This document shows positions 1 through 8,288 of a stretch of DNA of 64,000 nt, one piece after another (the stretch's first letter is position 1; each line of letters opens with the position of its first letter). The notes under the pieces are model-generated. The model was given only the letters and a program-made list of their open reading frames with translations. It was not told the DNA's origin and made no database searches. The DNA is from Pseudomonas sp. Os17 (GTDB lineage Bacteria > Pseudomonadota > Gammaproteobacteria > Pseudomonadales > Pseudomonadaceae), in NCBI RefSeq assembly GCF_001547895.1, contig NZ_AP014627.1, positions 2,421,501 through 2,485,500 on the forward strand, read 5' to 3'. The translations under genes and the position numbers were made by a program.

Positions 1-872
1 GCCGGGTCAAGGTGCAGTTTCATTGGGACCGCGAGGGCCAGGGCGACGACAAGAGCAGTTGCTGGCTGCGTGTGGCCTCCGGCTGGGCCGGCGACCGCTA
101 CGGCGCCCTCGTCATCCCGCGCATCGGCATGGAAGTGCTGGTGAGCTTTCTCGAAGGCGACCCCGACCAGCCCCTGGTCAGCGGCTGCCTGTACCACAAG
201 GAACACGAAGTGCCCTACGCGCTGCCAGCGCACAAGACCCGCAGCGTCTTCAAGACCCTGAGCTCGCCGGGTGGCGGCGGTTTCAACGAACTGCGCATCG
301 AAGACAAGAAGGGCGCCGAACAGATCTTCGTCCACGCCCAGCGCGACTGGGACCAGAACATCCAGCACGATCAGAAGATCCGCATCGGCCACCAACGTCA
401 CGACAGCGTGGAGCAAAACGCCTACAGCGAATTCAAGGCCGAGGAACACCGCACCACCCACGGCGCGCGCAAGACCGAAATCCGCGCCGACGACCACCTC
501 ACCGTGGGCGACACCCAGCACATCAAGCTCGGCGTGGCGCAACTGACCCAGGCCGGCCAGGAAATCCACCTCAAGGCCGGGGACAAGATCGTCATCGAAG
601 CGGCCCTGGAAATGACCCTCAAGGCCGGCGGCAGCTTTATCAAGCTCGACCCCGGCGGCGTGACGATCGTCGGACCGCTGGTGAAACAGAACGCCGGCGG
701 CGCCCCGGGCAGTGGCAGCGGGATCGCCATCAAGGCGCCGTTGCAGCCGGGGGCGGCGGATCGGGATGTACCGGGAGCCTTGCCCCAGGTCGCCGCGCCC
801 AACCCGCCGCCGGTGTGCAAGGAGTGCCTGGCCCGGGCCAAGGCCAACAACCAAGCGCTGGAAGCACGCTAG
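1..872 (+). CDS. vgrG: VgrG type VI secretion spike protein, C-terminal part
   Basis: The gene enters from outside the window, so only about the last 290 residues are present; the reading frame is open from base 3. VgrG trimers form the tip of the type VI secretion needle and carry effectors out of the cell. Seen: the [12 protein letters not shown] stretch and the [12 protein letters not shown]...[19 protein letters not shown] block of the gp5/OB-fold region, followed by a long beta-helix-like tail rich in short alternating repeats and a Cys-containing end ([10 protein letters not shown]). There is no extra enzymatic domain after the tail, so the cargo is probably encoded downstream. A DUF4123 adaptor follows after 11 bases, which fits delivery of the phospholipase three to four genes on. 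The family is certain; which T6SS cluster it serves cannot be told here. Confidence 0.93.
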   Translation, partial: RVKVQFHWDREGQGDDKSSCWLRVASGWAGDRYGALVIPRIGMEVLVSFLEGDPDQPLVSGCLYHKEHEVPYALPAHKTRSVFKTLSSPGGGGFNELRIEDKKGAEQIFVHAQRDWDQNIQHDQKIRIGHQRHDSVEQNAYSEFKAEEHRTTHGARKTEIRADDHLTVGDTQHIKLGVAQLTQAGQEIHLKAGDKIVIEAALEMTLKAGGSFIKLDPGGVTIVGPLVKQNAGGAPGSGSGIAIKAPLQPGAADRDVPGALPQVAAPNPPPVCKECLARAKANNQALEAR

Positions 873-883
873 AGGAGCCCGCC

Positions 884-1672
884 ATGTACACGAGCAATCC
901 CCTGTGGCACGAACTGCTGTGGCAACAGGTACAGCGACTGGAGCACGAGCACCTCGACCTGCTGATCGATGCCACCAGCCTCGACTACCCGCTGCTAGCG
1001 GAACTGGCGACCCTGACCGAAGGCCCGCAACTGGCCAAGCTGTTCGACCACACCCCGGAAGCGAGCATTGCCGACGCCGGCCCGTTGCTATTGCGGCTGA
1101 AGCTGCGGCACCAGACCTGGCTGAAGGCTTTTCTCAGCGCCGTCGACTGCACCCAGCACGTACTGGCGCTGCTCAGCCCCTGGCCCTTCGACGCCCTGGC
1201 CGCCCACCTCAGTCGCTGCACCCAGGTGCAGTGGAACCAGGGCCGCGAACAAGGGGTGCTGCGCTACTACGACCCGCGCGTGTTCCTACCTGTGAGCGAA
1301 GCCCTGACCCCGGCCCAGGGCCGCGTCCTGCATGGCCCGGTGATCGCCTGGCACTGGCTCGACCGCGACCACCGGGCACAGCAGCTGTTGGGGCACTACT
1401 CCCGACACAGCGACGCCCCAACGGCGGAAGGCTTCCTGTTCGACCCCGCGCAGGTCACCAGCCTGAAGGCTTGGGCCGATGCCGACGGGCACCGCCGCGA
1501 GCACAGCGCCACCCCGCAGCACTACGGCCTGAGCCGCGAGGAAGGCCTGATGCGCCACCTGTTCCACAGCCAGATTGCGGCCTGCCAGCAAGGGCTTCAA
1601 GAGCCCCACGAGCGGCAGGCGTTTATTCGCCAATGGCTGTTGGATAACTCGCCGTTTGTGGTGGATGAGTAG
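884..1672 (+). CDS. DUF4123 type VI effector adaptor/chaperone
   Basis: A 262-residue protein of the DUF4123 family. These proteins are known as adaptors (Tap/TEC type) that load a particular effector onto its partner VgrG before secretion. Seen: an N-terminal hydrophobic-rich half with the IDATSLDYPLL start typical of the family, a central FDALAAHLSRCTQV...LRYYDPRVF segment, and a C-terminal helix around RQAFIRQWLLDNSP. The start is the ATG behind a GAGGAG ribosome site, 11 bases after the vgrG stop. The position between vgrG and the DUF2235 effector indicates that it handles that effector. The partner assignment is inferred from gene order. Confidence 0.85.
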   Translation: MYTSNPLWHELLWQQVQRLEHEHLDLLIDATSLDYPLLAELATLTEGPQLAKLFDHTPEASIADAGPLLLRLKLRHQTWLKAFLSAVDCTQHVLALLSPWPFDALAAHLSRCTQVQWNQGREQGVLRYYDPRVFLPVSEALTPAQGRVLHGPVIAWHWLDRDHRAQQLLGHYSRHSDAPTAEGFLFDPAQVTSLKAWADADGHRREHSATPQHYGLSREEGLMRHLFHSQIAACQQGLQEPHERQAFIRQWLLDNSPFVVDE

Positions 1673-1686
1673 GGGAGGGGGATGCC

Positions 1687-2223
1687 ATGAAGTGGATGTG
1701 CAAAACGCGGAGTTGGAAGACCGCAGTGTCATTGGCCGGGTGGTTGAGTGCCGTGTTGCTGGTCACAGCCTGTCGGAGCCAGTCCCCGATGCTGAGCGCC
1801 CCGGTGATGGGGTACAACCATACTTCGGCGGCGATCAATCGGTTTTCGGTGAATGGGGCAGGTGGGCCGAACTTGGGGCCGCATCAGGGGGGTGGTAGCC
1901 AAGTTTGCTGTGGTGTTGTTCCTCGTTATTGGGTTCCAGGGTTGAGAGCCATTGTTGAGTGGGAAAAAGATCCGGATCCTCGCGGTTATATTAAACGAGA
2001 CCAGTATGGTCAATTTGATAATAAGGATTATGAGCGTCATGCCGCCAATTACTCTAGACATAAAGTGATTGTAGAAATTCCTCGGTATACCGTGGCCGGA
2101 ACCTTAAAGGTCCATTTTCTTCCCTGCGACCAAGTGCGCGTTTCTGCGGACAACATCAAGGTAGTGGATCCGCGTTATCCCTACAACTATCCAATGAAAA
2201 TGGAGGAGCCTGAAGTATGTTAG
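1687..2223 (+). CDS. Putative T6SS immunity lipoprotein, copy 1 (DUF3304-like)
   Basis: A 178-residue predicted lipoprotein. It has a hydrophobic signal segment ending in a lipobox (VTAC, Cys29), so the mature protein should be anchored in the periplasm. The mature part carries SPMLSAPVMGYNHTSAAINRFSVNGAGG, a paired-Cys VCCGVVPRYW motif and a C-terminal HFLPCDQVRV segment, all shared with the next two genes. I recall such proteins as DUF3304, found beside DUF2235 phospholipases as immunity proteins (Tli1 type). The ATG has a GGGAGGGG ribosome site. The stop overlaps the start of copy 2, so the two are translationally coupled. It is AT-richer than vgrG. Immunity is inferred from context and lipoprotein targeting. 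Confidence 0.72.
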   Translation: MKWMCKTRSWKTAVSLAGWLSAVLLVTACRSQSPMLSAPVMGYNHTSAAINRFSVNGAGGPNLGPHQGGGSQVCCGVVPRYWVPGLRAIVEWEKDPDPRGYIKRDQYGQFDNKDYERHAANYSRHKVIVEIPRYTVAGTLKVHFLPCDQVRVSADNIKVVDPRYPYNYPMKMEEPEVC

Positions 2224-2780
2224 GGCTAATTATGGAGAAGTTTTTTGCGAGCGGTTTATTTGGTGTCTTAAGTGTTGTTCGTGGATGCTTGTTGGTCGCC
2301 GGTCTGTTGGCTGCAAGCGCTTGTCAGTCTGAGTCGAAGATGTTATCGGCGCCGGTGACTGGCTATAACCATACCTCGGCAGCGATTAATCGGTTTTCGG
2401 TTAATGGGGCTGGTGGGCCGAACTTGGGTGCGTATCAAGGTGGGGGTAGCCAAGTTTGCTGTGGCGTTGTTCCTCGTCATTGGGTTCCAGGATTAAGAGC
2501 CATTGTTGAATGGGAAAAAGATCCCGATCCATATTCTTATGGGAAATGGCCAGAGCGCCCATATTCTGACGCTTGGAATAAGCGAATGGCAAGGGAGAAA
2601 CAACGGTATTCGCGTCACAAAGCTGTTGTGGAAATTCCCCGGTACGATAGTCCGGGCGACTTGAGAGTTCATTTTTTACCTTGCGATCAGGTACGTGTAA
2701 CCGCTGCTGGAACCTCTCCAGGATACCCTGGTTATCCCTACAATTATCCAATGAAAATGGAGGAGCCAGAAGTATGTTAG
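2217..2780 (+). CDS. Putative T6SS immunity lipoprotein, copy 2 (DUF3304-like)
   Basis: A 187-residue paralogue of the preceding gene. It has a longer signal region with a lipobox (ASAC) and the same NHTSAAINRFSVNGAGG and VCCGVVP blocks. The variable segment in the middle (around YSYGKWPERPYSD) differs from copy 1 and resembles copy 3, which is where target specificity might lie. The chosen ATG lies 8 bases after a GGAGGAG site inside the end of copy 1 and overlaps its stop; an alternative ATG follows 15 bases on. Its start lies exactly 557 bases before that of copy 3, which in turn lies 557 bases before the effector start. This points to tandem duplication of a whole unit. Confidence 0.72.
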   Translation: MLGLIMEKFFASGLFGVLSVVRGCLLVAGLLAASACQSESKMLSAPVTGYNHTSAAINRFSVNGAGGPNLGAYQGGGSQVCCGVVPRHWVPGLRAIVEWEKDPDPYSYGKWPERPYSDAWNKRMAREKQRYSRHKAVVEIPRYDSPGDLRVHFLPCDQVRVTAAGTSPGYPGYPYNYPMKMEEPEVC

Positions 2781-3343
2781 GGCTAATGATGAGGAAGGGT
2801 TTAGTGGGTGGTTTATTTGGTGTCTTGAATGTTGTTCGTGTGTGCTTGTTGGCCGCAGGTATGTTGACTGCAAGCGCTTGTCAGTCTGAGTCGAAGATGT
2901 TGTCGGCACCGGTGACGGGTTATAACCATACTTCGGCGGCGATCAATCGCTTTTCGGTGAATGGGGCGGGTGGGCCGAACTTGGGACCGCATCAGGGCGG
3001 TGGTAGTGAAGTTTGCTGTGGTGTTGTTCCGCGTTATTGGAAACCAGGGTTGAGAGCTGTTGTTGAATGGGAAAAAGATCCGGATCCATACGCTTATGGG
3101 GAGTGGCCAGAACGTCAGTTTTCAGATGCTTGGACTAAACGTATGGCGGAGCATAAAAAAGGGTATTCACGACATAAGGTAGTTGTGGAAATTCCCCAGT
3201 ATTCCATCGCGGGATCTTTGAAAGTTCATTTTTTGCCGTGTGACAAAGTTCGTGTTTCTGCCGATAATTTGCGGAGAGATGATCCTGACTATCCTTACAG
3301 GTATCCTATTAAAATGGAGGAACCTAATGTATGTCCAAAATAA
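2774..3343 (+). CDS. Putative T6SS immunity lipoprotein, copy 3 (DUF3304-like)
   Basis: A 189-residue third paralogue, closest to copy 2. It has a signal peptide with an ASAC lipobox, the shared SKMLSAPVTGYNHTSAAIN block, the double-Cys motif (here EVCCGVVPRYW) and HFLPCDKVRV near the end. The ATG follows GGAGGAG at the end of copy 2; the frame stays open further upstream, but the repeat structure and ribosome site fix this start. The last codons overlap the start of the DUF2235 effector, so immunity is made before and coupled to toxin. Function is inferred from family and position. Confidence 0.72.
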   Translation: MLGLMMRKGLVGGLFGVLNVVRVCLLAAGMLTASACQSESKMLSAPVTGYNHTSAAINRFSVNGAGGPNLGPHQGGGSEVCCGVVPRYWKPGLRAVVEWEKDPDPYAYGEWPERQFSDAWTKRMAEHKKGYSRHKVVVEIPQYSIAGSLKVHFLPCDKVRVSADNLRRDDPDYPYRYPIKMEEPNVCPK

Positions 3344-5970
3344 ATTTTAATATGAAAAGCTGTTCCGTTTCTACGTTGATTGCTCCGGATTTTCCGTTGG
3401 ATCGGCTTCTGCCTGATGCTCCAAAACAGCTCTCTGAAAATATCCGAAGACAAAAATTTGATGAATTCGCATTCGGTGAGCAGCAGCGTAAAATCGTACA
3501 GGCGAGGGGCGATGCATACAGCGGAACACCTTGCTGTAAGACTTTACATATTACATTGGCGTTCGATGGGACTAATAATAACAACGAGGCTGACAGCGCT
3601 TCGAGCCCATCTTCGTGTAGCAATATGGCTCGGCTTTATCATGCGAGTCTAGGATCGGATGATGCTACTCGGGAGAATGGTTATTTCAGGTATTACAGTC
3701 CGGGCGTGGGTACGGTGTTTCCGGATGTTAAGGAAATGGTACCTACCGATATGGGGCTGATAGCTGCCAGTGGTGGTGAAAACCGAATCAACTGGGGCCT
3801 GACTCGACTAATAGCAGCGTTAAAGGATGCAATACCGAAACAAAAACTTCTTTCAGTGACCGAAACCCAGTCTCTGGTGGAGGACATGGCTACTTGTTGG
3901 TATGGCAACGTGGCAACTTTAGGTCTACTGGAAAACGGCGAAAAGAAACGTGAAGCCGCCATGCGTCCGTATATGAATGACCTGAAAAAGCTATTAGATC
4001 AGCGAAGAGAAGTCGGGGAAAAACCCCATATCTTGGCCATGCGCCTATATGTCTATGGCTTCTCCAGAGGCGCTGCACAAGCCCGAACTTTTGCCAATTG
4101 GCTGCAAACCCTGACCCGTTGCCAAGGCAGCGATGGCGCAGTGGAGTATCGCTTTGCCGGGCTGCCGATCTCCATTGAGTTCCTCGGTATCTGTGACACG
4201 GTGGCGGCAGTGGGTATCGCCGACAGTTTTCCCTTTACCGCCGGGCATATGGATTGGGCTGATGGCACCATGCGTTTACCTGATGAAGAGTCTGCTACCT
4301 GCATGGACACTTCCATTCCTGAGGACTGTCACTTTCTCAAGCGTTGCGTGCACTTGGTGTCGGCCCATGAACAGCGCGCCAGTTTCCCATTGGACTCGAT
4401 CCGGCGCCGACCGAAAAACGCCAGCGGCCAGCGCGATACGACTCAGCCCTCCAGTTACCGAAGTGGCACAGTCGAATATCTTTACCCCGGCGTGCACTCG
4501 GATGTCGGCGGTGGTTACGCGCCTGGGGATCAGGGCAAGGCGGTTGCCGGTACCGAGCATTTGTTATCGCAAATCCCTTTACAGCATCTGTATGCAGAAG
4601 CGTTTTCGGCTGGGGCGCCTTTGCAAGTGCCACAAGCTGCATATCGGGAAGGAATTCATGAGAAGTGGAGGAAAATGAGTGGTGAAACGTTAGAAGAGTT
4701 CAACGTCTCCGACGAACTCATCAAACGCTTCAACGCCTGGCAAGCCGACGCCGCTCAACACACCGGCACCCTGGAAGACATGATCGAGTGGCAACAGGCG
4801 CTGATCACCGGTTGGCGCATCGACCGTTATGCCGGAGGGGTGGAAAGGCAGCCGTTCTATCAGAATGCTCCGCCGGATATGCCCAAGGCCGAGGTCGAGG
4901 CCTGGGAGGCGATCCAGGCGCGCAATGATGCCGAAACCAAGGCCGCCGCCAAAGGCAAACCGGTACCGACTTACACCGAGGCACAGGAGAAGGAGTACCA
5001 GCGCCATGTGCAGATCGTCGGTGGTGAGGAAAAGGCCAAAGGCATGCGCAGGGAAAAAGTCTTCGACCCGCCCCTGGATCACCAGCAACTCAAAGGCGCC
5101 GCCGACGAGTTTCGTCATGACTACAAGCAAGAGTGGGGACTGCTCGACGACAGCATGAAGGTCGGCGGCGTTCTGGATTTGCTGCTGGGCGGCACGGTGT
5201 TCCTGGTCAACGAGGAAGACGAGGCCAAGGAGTATGCCTACCTGCACGATAAAGGCACCGAGCTTTACCGGGAGTTGTTCAGTGCACCCAACACGCCCAA
5301 ATCGGGCAAGGAAGACCTGGTGGCGCTGTTCGACGAGCAGATCCACGACTCTCGCGCCTGGTTCATGAACACCTCGGCGCTGGGCCCTCGCGAGCCGTTC
5401 ACCGATTACTTCCGCATTCGCCTGGTGCATTTTGACAACGAGTCGAACAAGGAGCTGTCGCTGCTGGCCACCGCGGGCCGGGTGGTGGGGGTGGGACTGG
5501 CGCTGGCCAGTGTCGGCCTGAGCATCAAGAAGAAGGACCCGCGCATGTTGCTCGGCCTGTTCCTGCCGTCTTTGGCGCGGCCGGTGCTGGCGGGCAAGGT
5601 CGGGGTGCCGGGTTCGCCGCAAGTCAGCGCTTTCGACCCGCTGACCGGTCTGGCCTTGCCGATGCTGAGCAATCTGGATGGGCTGCGGGCCTTCACTCAA
5701 TCCCCGGGGGATGTGGTCGCCCTGGTCGCGGCGATGCCGCCTCCGCCACCCTTGAACGCCAACACCGCCACCACCCCGGAGCTGCAGAAAATCCTGGTGG
5801 CCCACCAAGCGCCGGAAGCGGCACAAGCGGCACAAGCGGCGCAGGACAAGGAGGACGCCCGACTTGCCGGGCTATTGGCGAGCGCCAACGATCAGGGGCA
5901 GCCGGCTGGCTGGCAAGACCTGCTGGCCGAGCAGGTGGGCAATCTGAAATCGTCCGGGAAGCAGGTATAG
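3331..5970 (+). CDS. DUF2235 phospholipase effector of the type VI system (Tle1 family)
   Basis: An 879-residue protein with an N-terminal DUF2235 alpha/beta-hydrolase domain. Seen: the family entry motif LAFDGTNNN (residues 77-85), a nucleophile elbow GFSRG with Ser245, and the acid region GVHSDVGGG around Asp391. Tle1-type enzymes hydrolyse membrane phospholipids in the periplasm of a rival cell. The C-terminal third contains a hydrophobic stretch near residues 711-732 (AGRVVGVGLALASVGLSI) and an Ala/Gln-rich tail. The ATG sits behind GGAGGAACC and overlaps the last immunity gene. The first about 1.3 kb is AT-rich like the immunity genes, while the rest is GC-rich like the genome, so it may be a mosaic. 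Lipase class is well supported; exact specificity is not. Confidence 0.85.
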   Translation: MSKINFNMKSCSVSTLIAPDFPLDRLLPDAPKQLSENIRRQKFDEFAFGEQQRKIVQARGDAYSGTPCCKTLHITLAFDGTNNNNEADSASSPSSCSNMARLYHASLGSDDATRENGYFRYYSPGVGTVFPDVKEMVPTDMGLIAASGGENRINWGLTRLIAALKDAIPKQKLLSVTETQSLVEDMATCWYGNVATLGLLENGEKKREAAMRPYMNDLKKLLDQRREVGEKPHILAMRLYVYGFSRGAAQARTFANWLQTLTRCQGSDGAVEYRFAGLPISIEFLGICDTVAAVGIADSFPFTAGHMDWADGTMRLPDEESATCMDTSIPEDCHFLKRCVHLVSAHEQRASFPLDSIRRRPKNASGQRDTTQPSSYRSGTVEYLYPGVHSDVGGGYAPGDQGKAVAGTEHLLSQIPLQHLYAEAFSAGAPLQVPQAAYREGIHEKWRKMSGETLEEFNVSDELIKRFNAWQADAAQHTGTLEDMIEWQQALITGWRIDRYAGGVERQPFYQNAPPDMPKAEVEAWEAIQARNDAETKAAAKGKPVPTYTEAQEKEYQRHVQIVGGEEKAKGMRREKVFDPPLDHQQLKGAADEFRHDYKQEWGLLDDSMKVGGVLDLLLGGTVFLVNEEDEAKEYAYLHDKGTELYRELFSAPNTPKSGKEDLVALFDEQIHDSRAWFMNTSALGPREPFTDYFRIRLVHFDNESNKELSLLATAGRVVGVGLALASVGLSIKKKDPRMLLGLFLPSLARPVLAGKVGVPGSPQVSAFDPLTGLALPMLSNLDGLRAFTQSPGDVVALVAAMPPPPPLNANTATTPELQKILVAHQAPEAAQAAQAAQDKEDARLAGLLASANDQGQPAGWQDLLAEQVGNLKSSGKQV

Positions 5971-5986
5971 CGATGGATAACCTGAA

Positions 5987-6013
5987 GGGGCGGCACTCCC
6001 GGGGCCGCCCTTT
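5987..6013 (+). terminator. Possible terminator after the effector module
   Basis: A 7-bp GC stem (GGGCGGC / GCCGCCC) with a 9-base loop lies 17 bases after the effector stop, followed by only TTT. The stem is strong but the T tract is short, so it is a weak intrinsic terminator candidate. Confidence 0.4.
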
Positions 6014-6036
6014 GAGGGAGGAATCAGGCGCGTGCC

Positions 6037-6312
6037 TTACTGGGGGTTGGCCTCGGGCAACAGTGCCTGGGACAGATCATCCACCACCGCCTTGCCCATT
6101 TCGCACAGGTAGTAGGCCGGCCAGGCGTAGCGCTCGCCTTGAGGCTCCAGGGCCGCATCCAGCATGAGTTTCTTGGCGTAATAGAACAGGTTGGACGCAT
6201 GTTCCAGGGCTTCGCCCACGGGTATGTCCGGGTTGACCTTGAACAGGCTTTGGTCTTTGTCACCGCAGGGGGCGAAGGTGACGATGCCGAGGGTTTTGAC
6301 GGAGAAGGTCAT
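6037..6312 (-). CDS. DUF3077-like small protein
   Basis: A 91-residue protein with the pattern FKVNPDIPVGEALEHASNLFYYAKKLMLDAA that I associate with the Pseudomonas DUF3077 family (small proteins of unknown function, often many copies per genome). It has no signal peptide or membrane segment. Its ATG overlaps the stop of a 20-residue upstream peptide (ATGA), so translation is probably coupled to that leader. No biochemical role can be assigned. The family name is from memory and may be a neighbouring DUF. Confidence 0.65.
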   Translation of the reverse strand: MTFSVKTLGIVTFAPCGDKDQSLFKVNPDIPVGEALEHASNLFYYAKKLMLDAALEPQGERYAWPAYYLCEMGKAVVDDLSQALLPEANPQ

Positions 6313-6371
6313 TGGGCACCTCCGGCGGTTTGCTGCGGGTGCTGAGGTTGGTGTCGATGGAATACGTACAT
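6309..6371 (-). CDS. 20-residue upstream peptide coupled to the DUF3077-like gene
   Basis: A short frame encoding MYVFHRHQPQHPQQTAGGAQ. The ATG has a very good ribosome site (AAGGAG, 7 bases away), and the stop overlaps the next start as ATGA. The same frame is open further upstream to about position 6575, so a longer product (up to 88 residues) cannot be excluded. The strong ribosome site next to the overlap favours the short one. It has His/Gln/Pro-rich content. It may act as a leader peptide that sets translation of the downstream gene. Confidence 0.5.
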   Translation of the reverse strand: MYVFHRHQPQHPQQTAGGAQ

Positions 6372-6614
6372 GGCGTGGCTCCTTTTGCTAGAAGACGCTG
6401 CCGTTTTCGTTTCCAGGCGAAGGGGTGGCAGCTGTACGCGGGCTGGAAAACCGAGGCAAAAGGAACCCGGCAGACCCGAAGGTCTCCCACGTACAGCCGC
6501 CATGACACAAGAACGCAGGCACAAAAAAAGCGCCTGCAGTTGATGGTCTGGGCGCTGCTGTAGCGCCTTTTGCACTTGCGGGTTTCCAGGCCCGGCCGCT
6601 GATTATGCAGCGGC
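6372..6614 (-). ncRNA. Structured 5' leader upstream of the DUF3077-like gene
   Basis: About 240 bases with no clear gene, but with several perfect hairpins on the minus strand: 6595-6601 with 6608-6614 (7 bp), GGCGCT/AGCGCC at 6551-6556 with 6562-6567, and GCAGGC/GCCTGC at 6515-6520 with 6532-6537 enclosing a seven-T run. A sigma-70-like promoter lies just upstream. I read it as a transcribed leader or small RNA, not a random gap. Not identified with any named RNA. Confidence 0.4.
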
Positions 6615-6620
6615 GGGCGA

Positions 6621-6650
6621 AGGATAGCGGGGCAGGGTGATCCGCTGCAA
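6621..6650 (-). promoter_or_regulatory. Sigma-70-like promoter for the leader/DUF3077-like unit
   Basis: On the minus strand TTGCAG and TATCCT are separated by 18 bases, and a 7-bp hairpin lies at the expected transcript 5' end. The match is reasonable but not strict. Confidence 0.4.
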
Positions 6651-6743
6651 CGGCGTTGGCGCGCTATTGTATGACGCCTTGTGTTTGCAGGCTTCTACCC
6701 TGGACGCGGCTGATGATTGAACAGCGTGCTTGCACTCAAGCGC

Positions 6744-8147
6744 TCAAGGCCGCGCCCCCACCCCATACGCATCCCACAACTTATTGCGGAACTTGTTCTG
6801 CGGATCGACCCGGGCTTTCAACGCGAGAAACTCCCCGGCCCGTGGATAGGCCGCGCGAAACTGCTGCGCCGTGGCGTGGATCTGGTACGGCAGGTAATAG
6901 CTGCCGCCGTGCTGGATGGCGCTGTCCACCAGGGCGCGGGTCCATTCGCCGACTTCCTTGCGTTCCTCCGGCGCGGTGCTCTGCTGGTAGTACAGCACCA
7001 GGGCGAAGACTTCGGTCTTGGCCCAGGCCAGTAGGGTGCCGGGGTCGGTCTTGGCGTGGCGGATCGACAGGTTGATCACGTTGACCTTGTGCGCCCGCAG
7101 GGTCGCGCCCATCTCCTGGATGAAGCTTTCCAACTGGTCGGGGGGCACGAAGTATTCCTGCAGCACGTAGGTGCGCTGGGCCCGGGACTCGGGTTCCAGT
7201 TCGCGCACGTCGAGGCTGGCTTCGTGGTTGCGCCAGGACACTTGCGGTTTCTTCAGCACCAGGGGGTCGATCACTTCCTGGCGCAGGGTCTTGCCGCCGG
7301 GCCACTGGCTCACCACTTTCAGGGCCTTCTGTTCTTTCCAGTAGTTCTGGTCCAGGGGCGTGAGGCGTTCCTTGACCGTGACCGGCAGCTCGGTCTGGCT
7401 GTAGGACACCGCGCGCAGGGTCTGGTACCGGTCGGGGTAGAGCACCGCGTTGTGCAGGATGACCTTGGGGTTGTTGTGGATCTGGGTCTGGAAGTAGCGC
7501 CGGTAGTCGCCGAGGGGCATTTCGTCGACGCTGCGCAGCAGGCGCACGTTGTCGCTCAGTTGCAGGGTGGCTTGGACGATCACCCCCAGGCCGCCGTAGC
7601 CGCCGATGGCGCCGTAGAACAGCTCACTGTTGTGCTGCGGGCTGGCGTCCACCACTTGGCCGTCGGCCAGCACCAGCTTGATGGCTTTCACCGAGCTCAC
7701 CAGCGGGCCGTAGCCGATGTAGCGGCCATGGGCGTTGACGCTCAGGGCGCCTCCGACGGTGAAGTTGGCGTAGCTCTGCATGATGCTCACGGACAGGTCG
7801 TGGGGGTCGATGTAGTCCTGCACGGCGCGCCAGGTGATGCCCGGCTGCACGGTGATTTCCTTGCGCTCTTTGGAGAAGTCGAGCACTTGGTTGAAGCCGC
7901 GCATGTCGATCTGCAGGGCGTGCTCGGTGGCGGTCTGGCCGCCCATGCTGTAGCGCCCGCCGCCGATGGCGATGGGCCCGGGGTGCTCGGCCACCTGCTT
8001 GACGATCTGCTCCAGGGTGGTGGGGCGCACCACCTGATCGACCACGATGGGGTTGAGCTGGGTGATGTCGTTGACGGTTTCTGCGGCGTGGGTGGTGAGT
8101 GCATTGCAGAGTGCCGCGCATAAAAACAGGCCGATCGCGAATCTCAT
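6744..8147 (-). CDS. Secreted FAD-dependent oxidase (FAD_binding_4 / lactone-oxidase-like)
   Basis: A 467-residue flavoprotein. It begins with a signal peptide (MRFAIGLFLCAALCNALTTHA), so it should act in the periplasm. The N-terminal FAD-binding fold shows IAIGGGRYSMGGQ and the SYANFTVGGALSVNAHGRYIGYGP block. The C-terminal part (VDPQNKFRNKLWDAYG) matches the sugar-lactone-oxidase group, where this tail helps bind FAD. The substrate is unknown; relatives oxidise aldonolactones or alcohols. The ATG chosen gives the signal peptide; the longer frame upstream only adds Arg/Pro-rich sequence. It stands alone, downstream of hglS with a 141-base gap. Confidence 0.8.
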   Translation of the reverse strand: MRFAIGLFLCAALCNALTTHAAETVNDITQLNPIVVDQVVRPTTLEQIVKQVAEHPGPIAIGGGRYSMGGQTATEHALQIDMRGFNQVLDFSKERKEITVQPGITWRAVQDYIDPHDLSVSIMQSYANFTVGGALSVNAHGRYIGYGPLVSSVKAIKLVLADGQVVDASPQHNSELFYGAIGGYGGLGVIVQATLQLSDNVRLLRSVDEMPLGDYRRYFQTQIHNNPKVILHNAVLYPDRYQTLRAVSYSQTELPVTVKERLTPLDQNYWKEQKALKVVSQWPGGKTLRQEVIDPLVLKKPQVSWRNHEASLDVRELEPESRAQRTYVLQEYFVPPDQLESFIQEMGATLRAHKVNVINLSIRHAKTDPGTLLAWAKTEVFALVLYYQQSTAPEERKEVGEWTRALVDSAIQHGGSYYLPYQIHATAQQFRAAYPRAGEFLALKARVDPQNKFRNKLWDAYGVGARP

Positions 8148-8255
8148 TCGCCGTGTCCATCCCTGGTGGTGGCGCGCCGCCGGAGGGGCGCAAATGGCGG
8201 CAGAATAACGCCGCGGCGGGTCCGTGACCATGGGCGAACGCGCAGGGAGGAGGGC

Positions 8256-8279
8256 GGCATCGACCCCGGGGTCGATGCC
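8256..8279. repeat. Perfect 24-base palindrome between hglS and the FAD oxidase
   Basis: GGCATCGACCCC is followed directly by its exact inverse, just downstream of the hglS stop. It could end transcription of hglS as a hairpin, but no T tract follows on either side. Confidence 0.45.
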
Positions 8280-8288
8280 GGGCGCGGC

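Noticed and set aside
7056..8231. Long open frames on the plus strand opposite the FAD oxidase and hglS genes
   Set aside because: Translations are His/Gly/Val- or Arg/Pro-rich, as expected for antisense shadows of high-GC genes; the minus-strand proteins have clear families.
8256..8279. Intrinsic terminator after hglS
   Set aside because: Perfect palindrome but no T tract; listed as a palindrome only.
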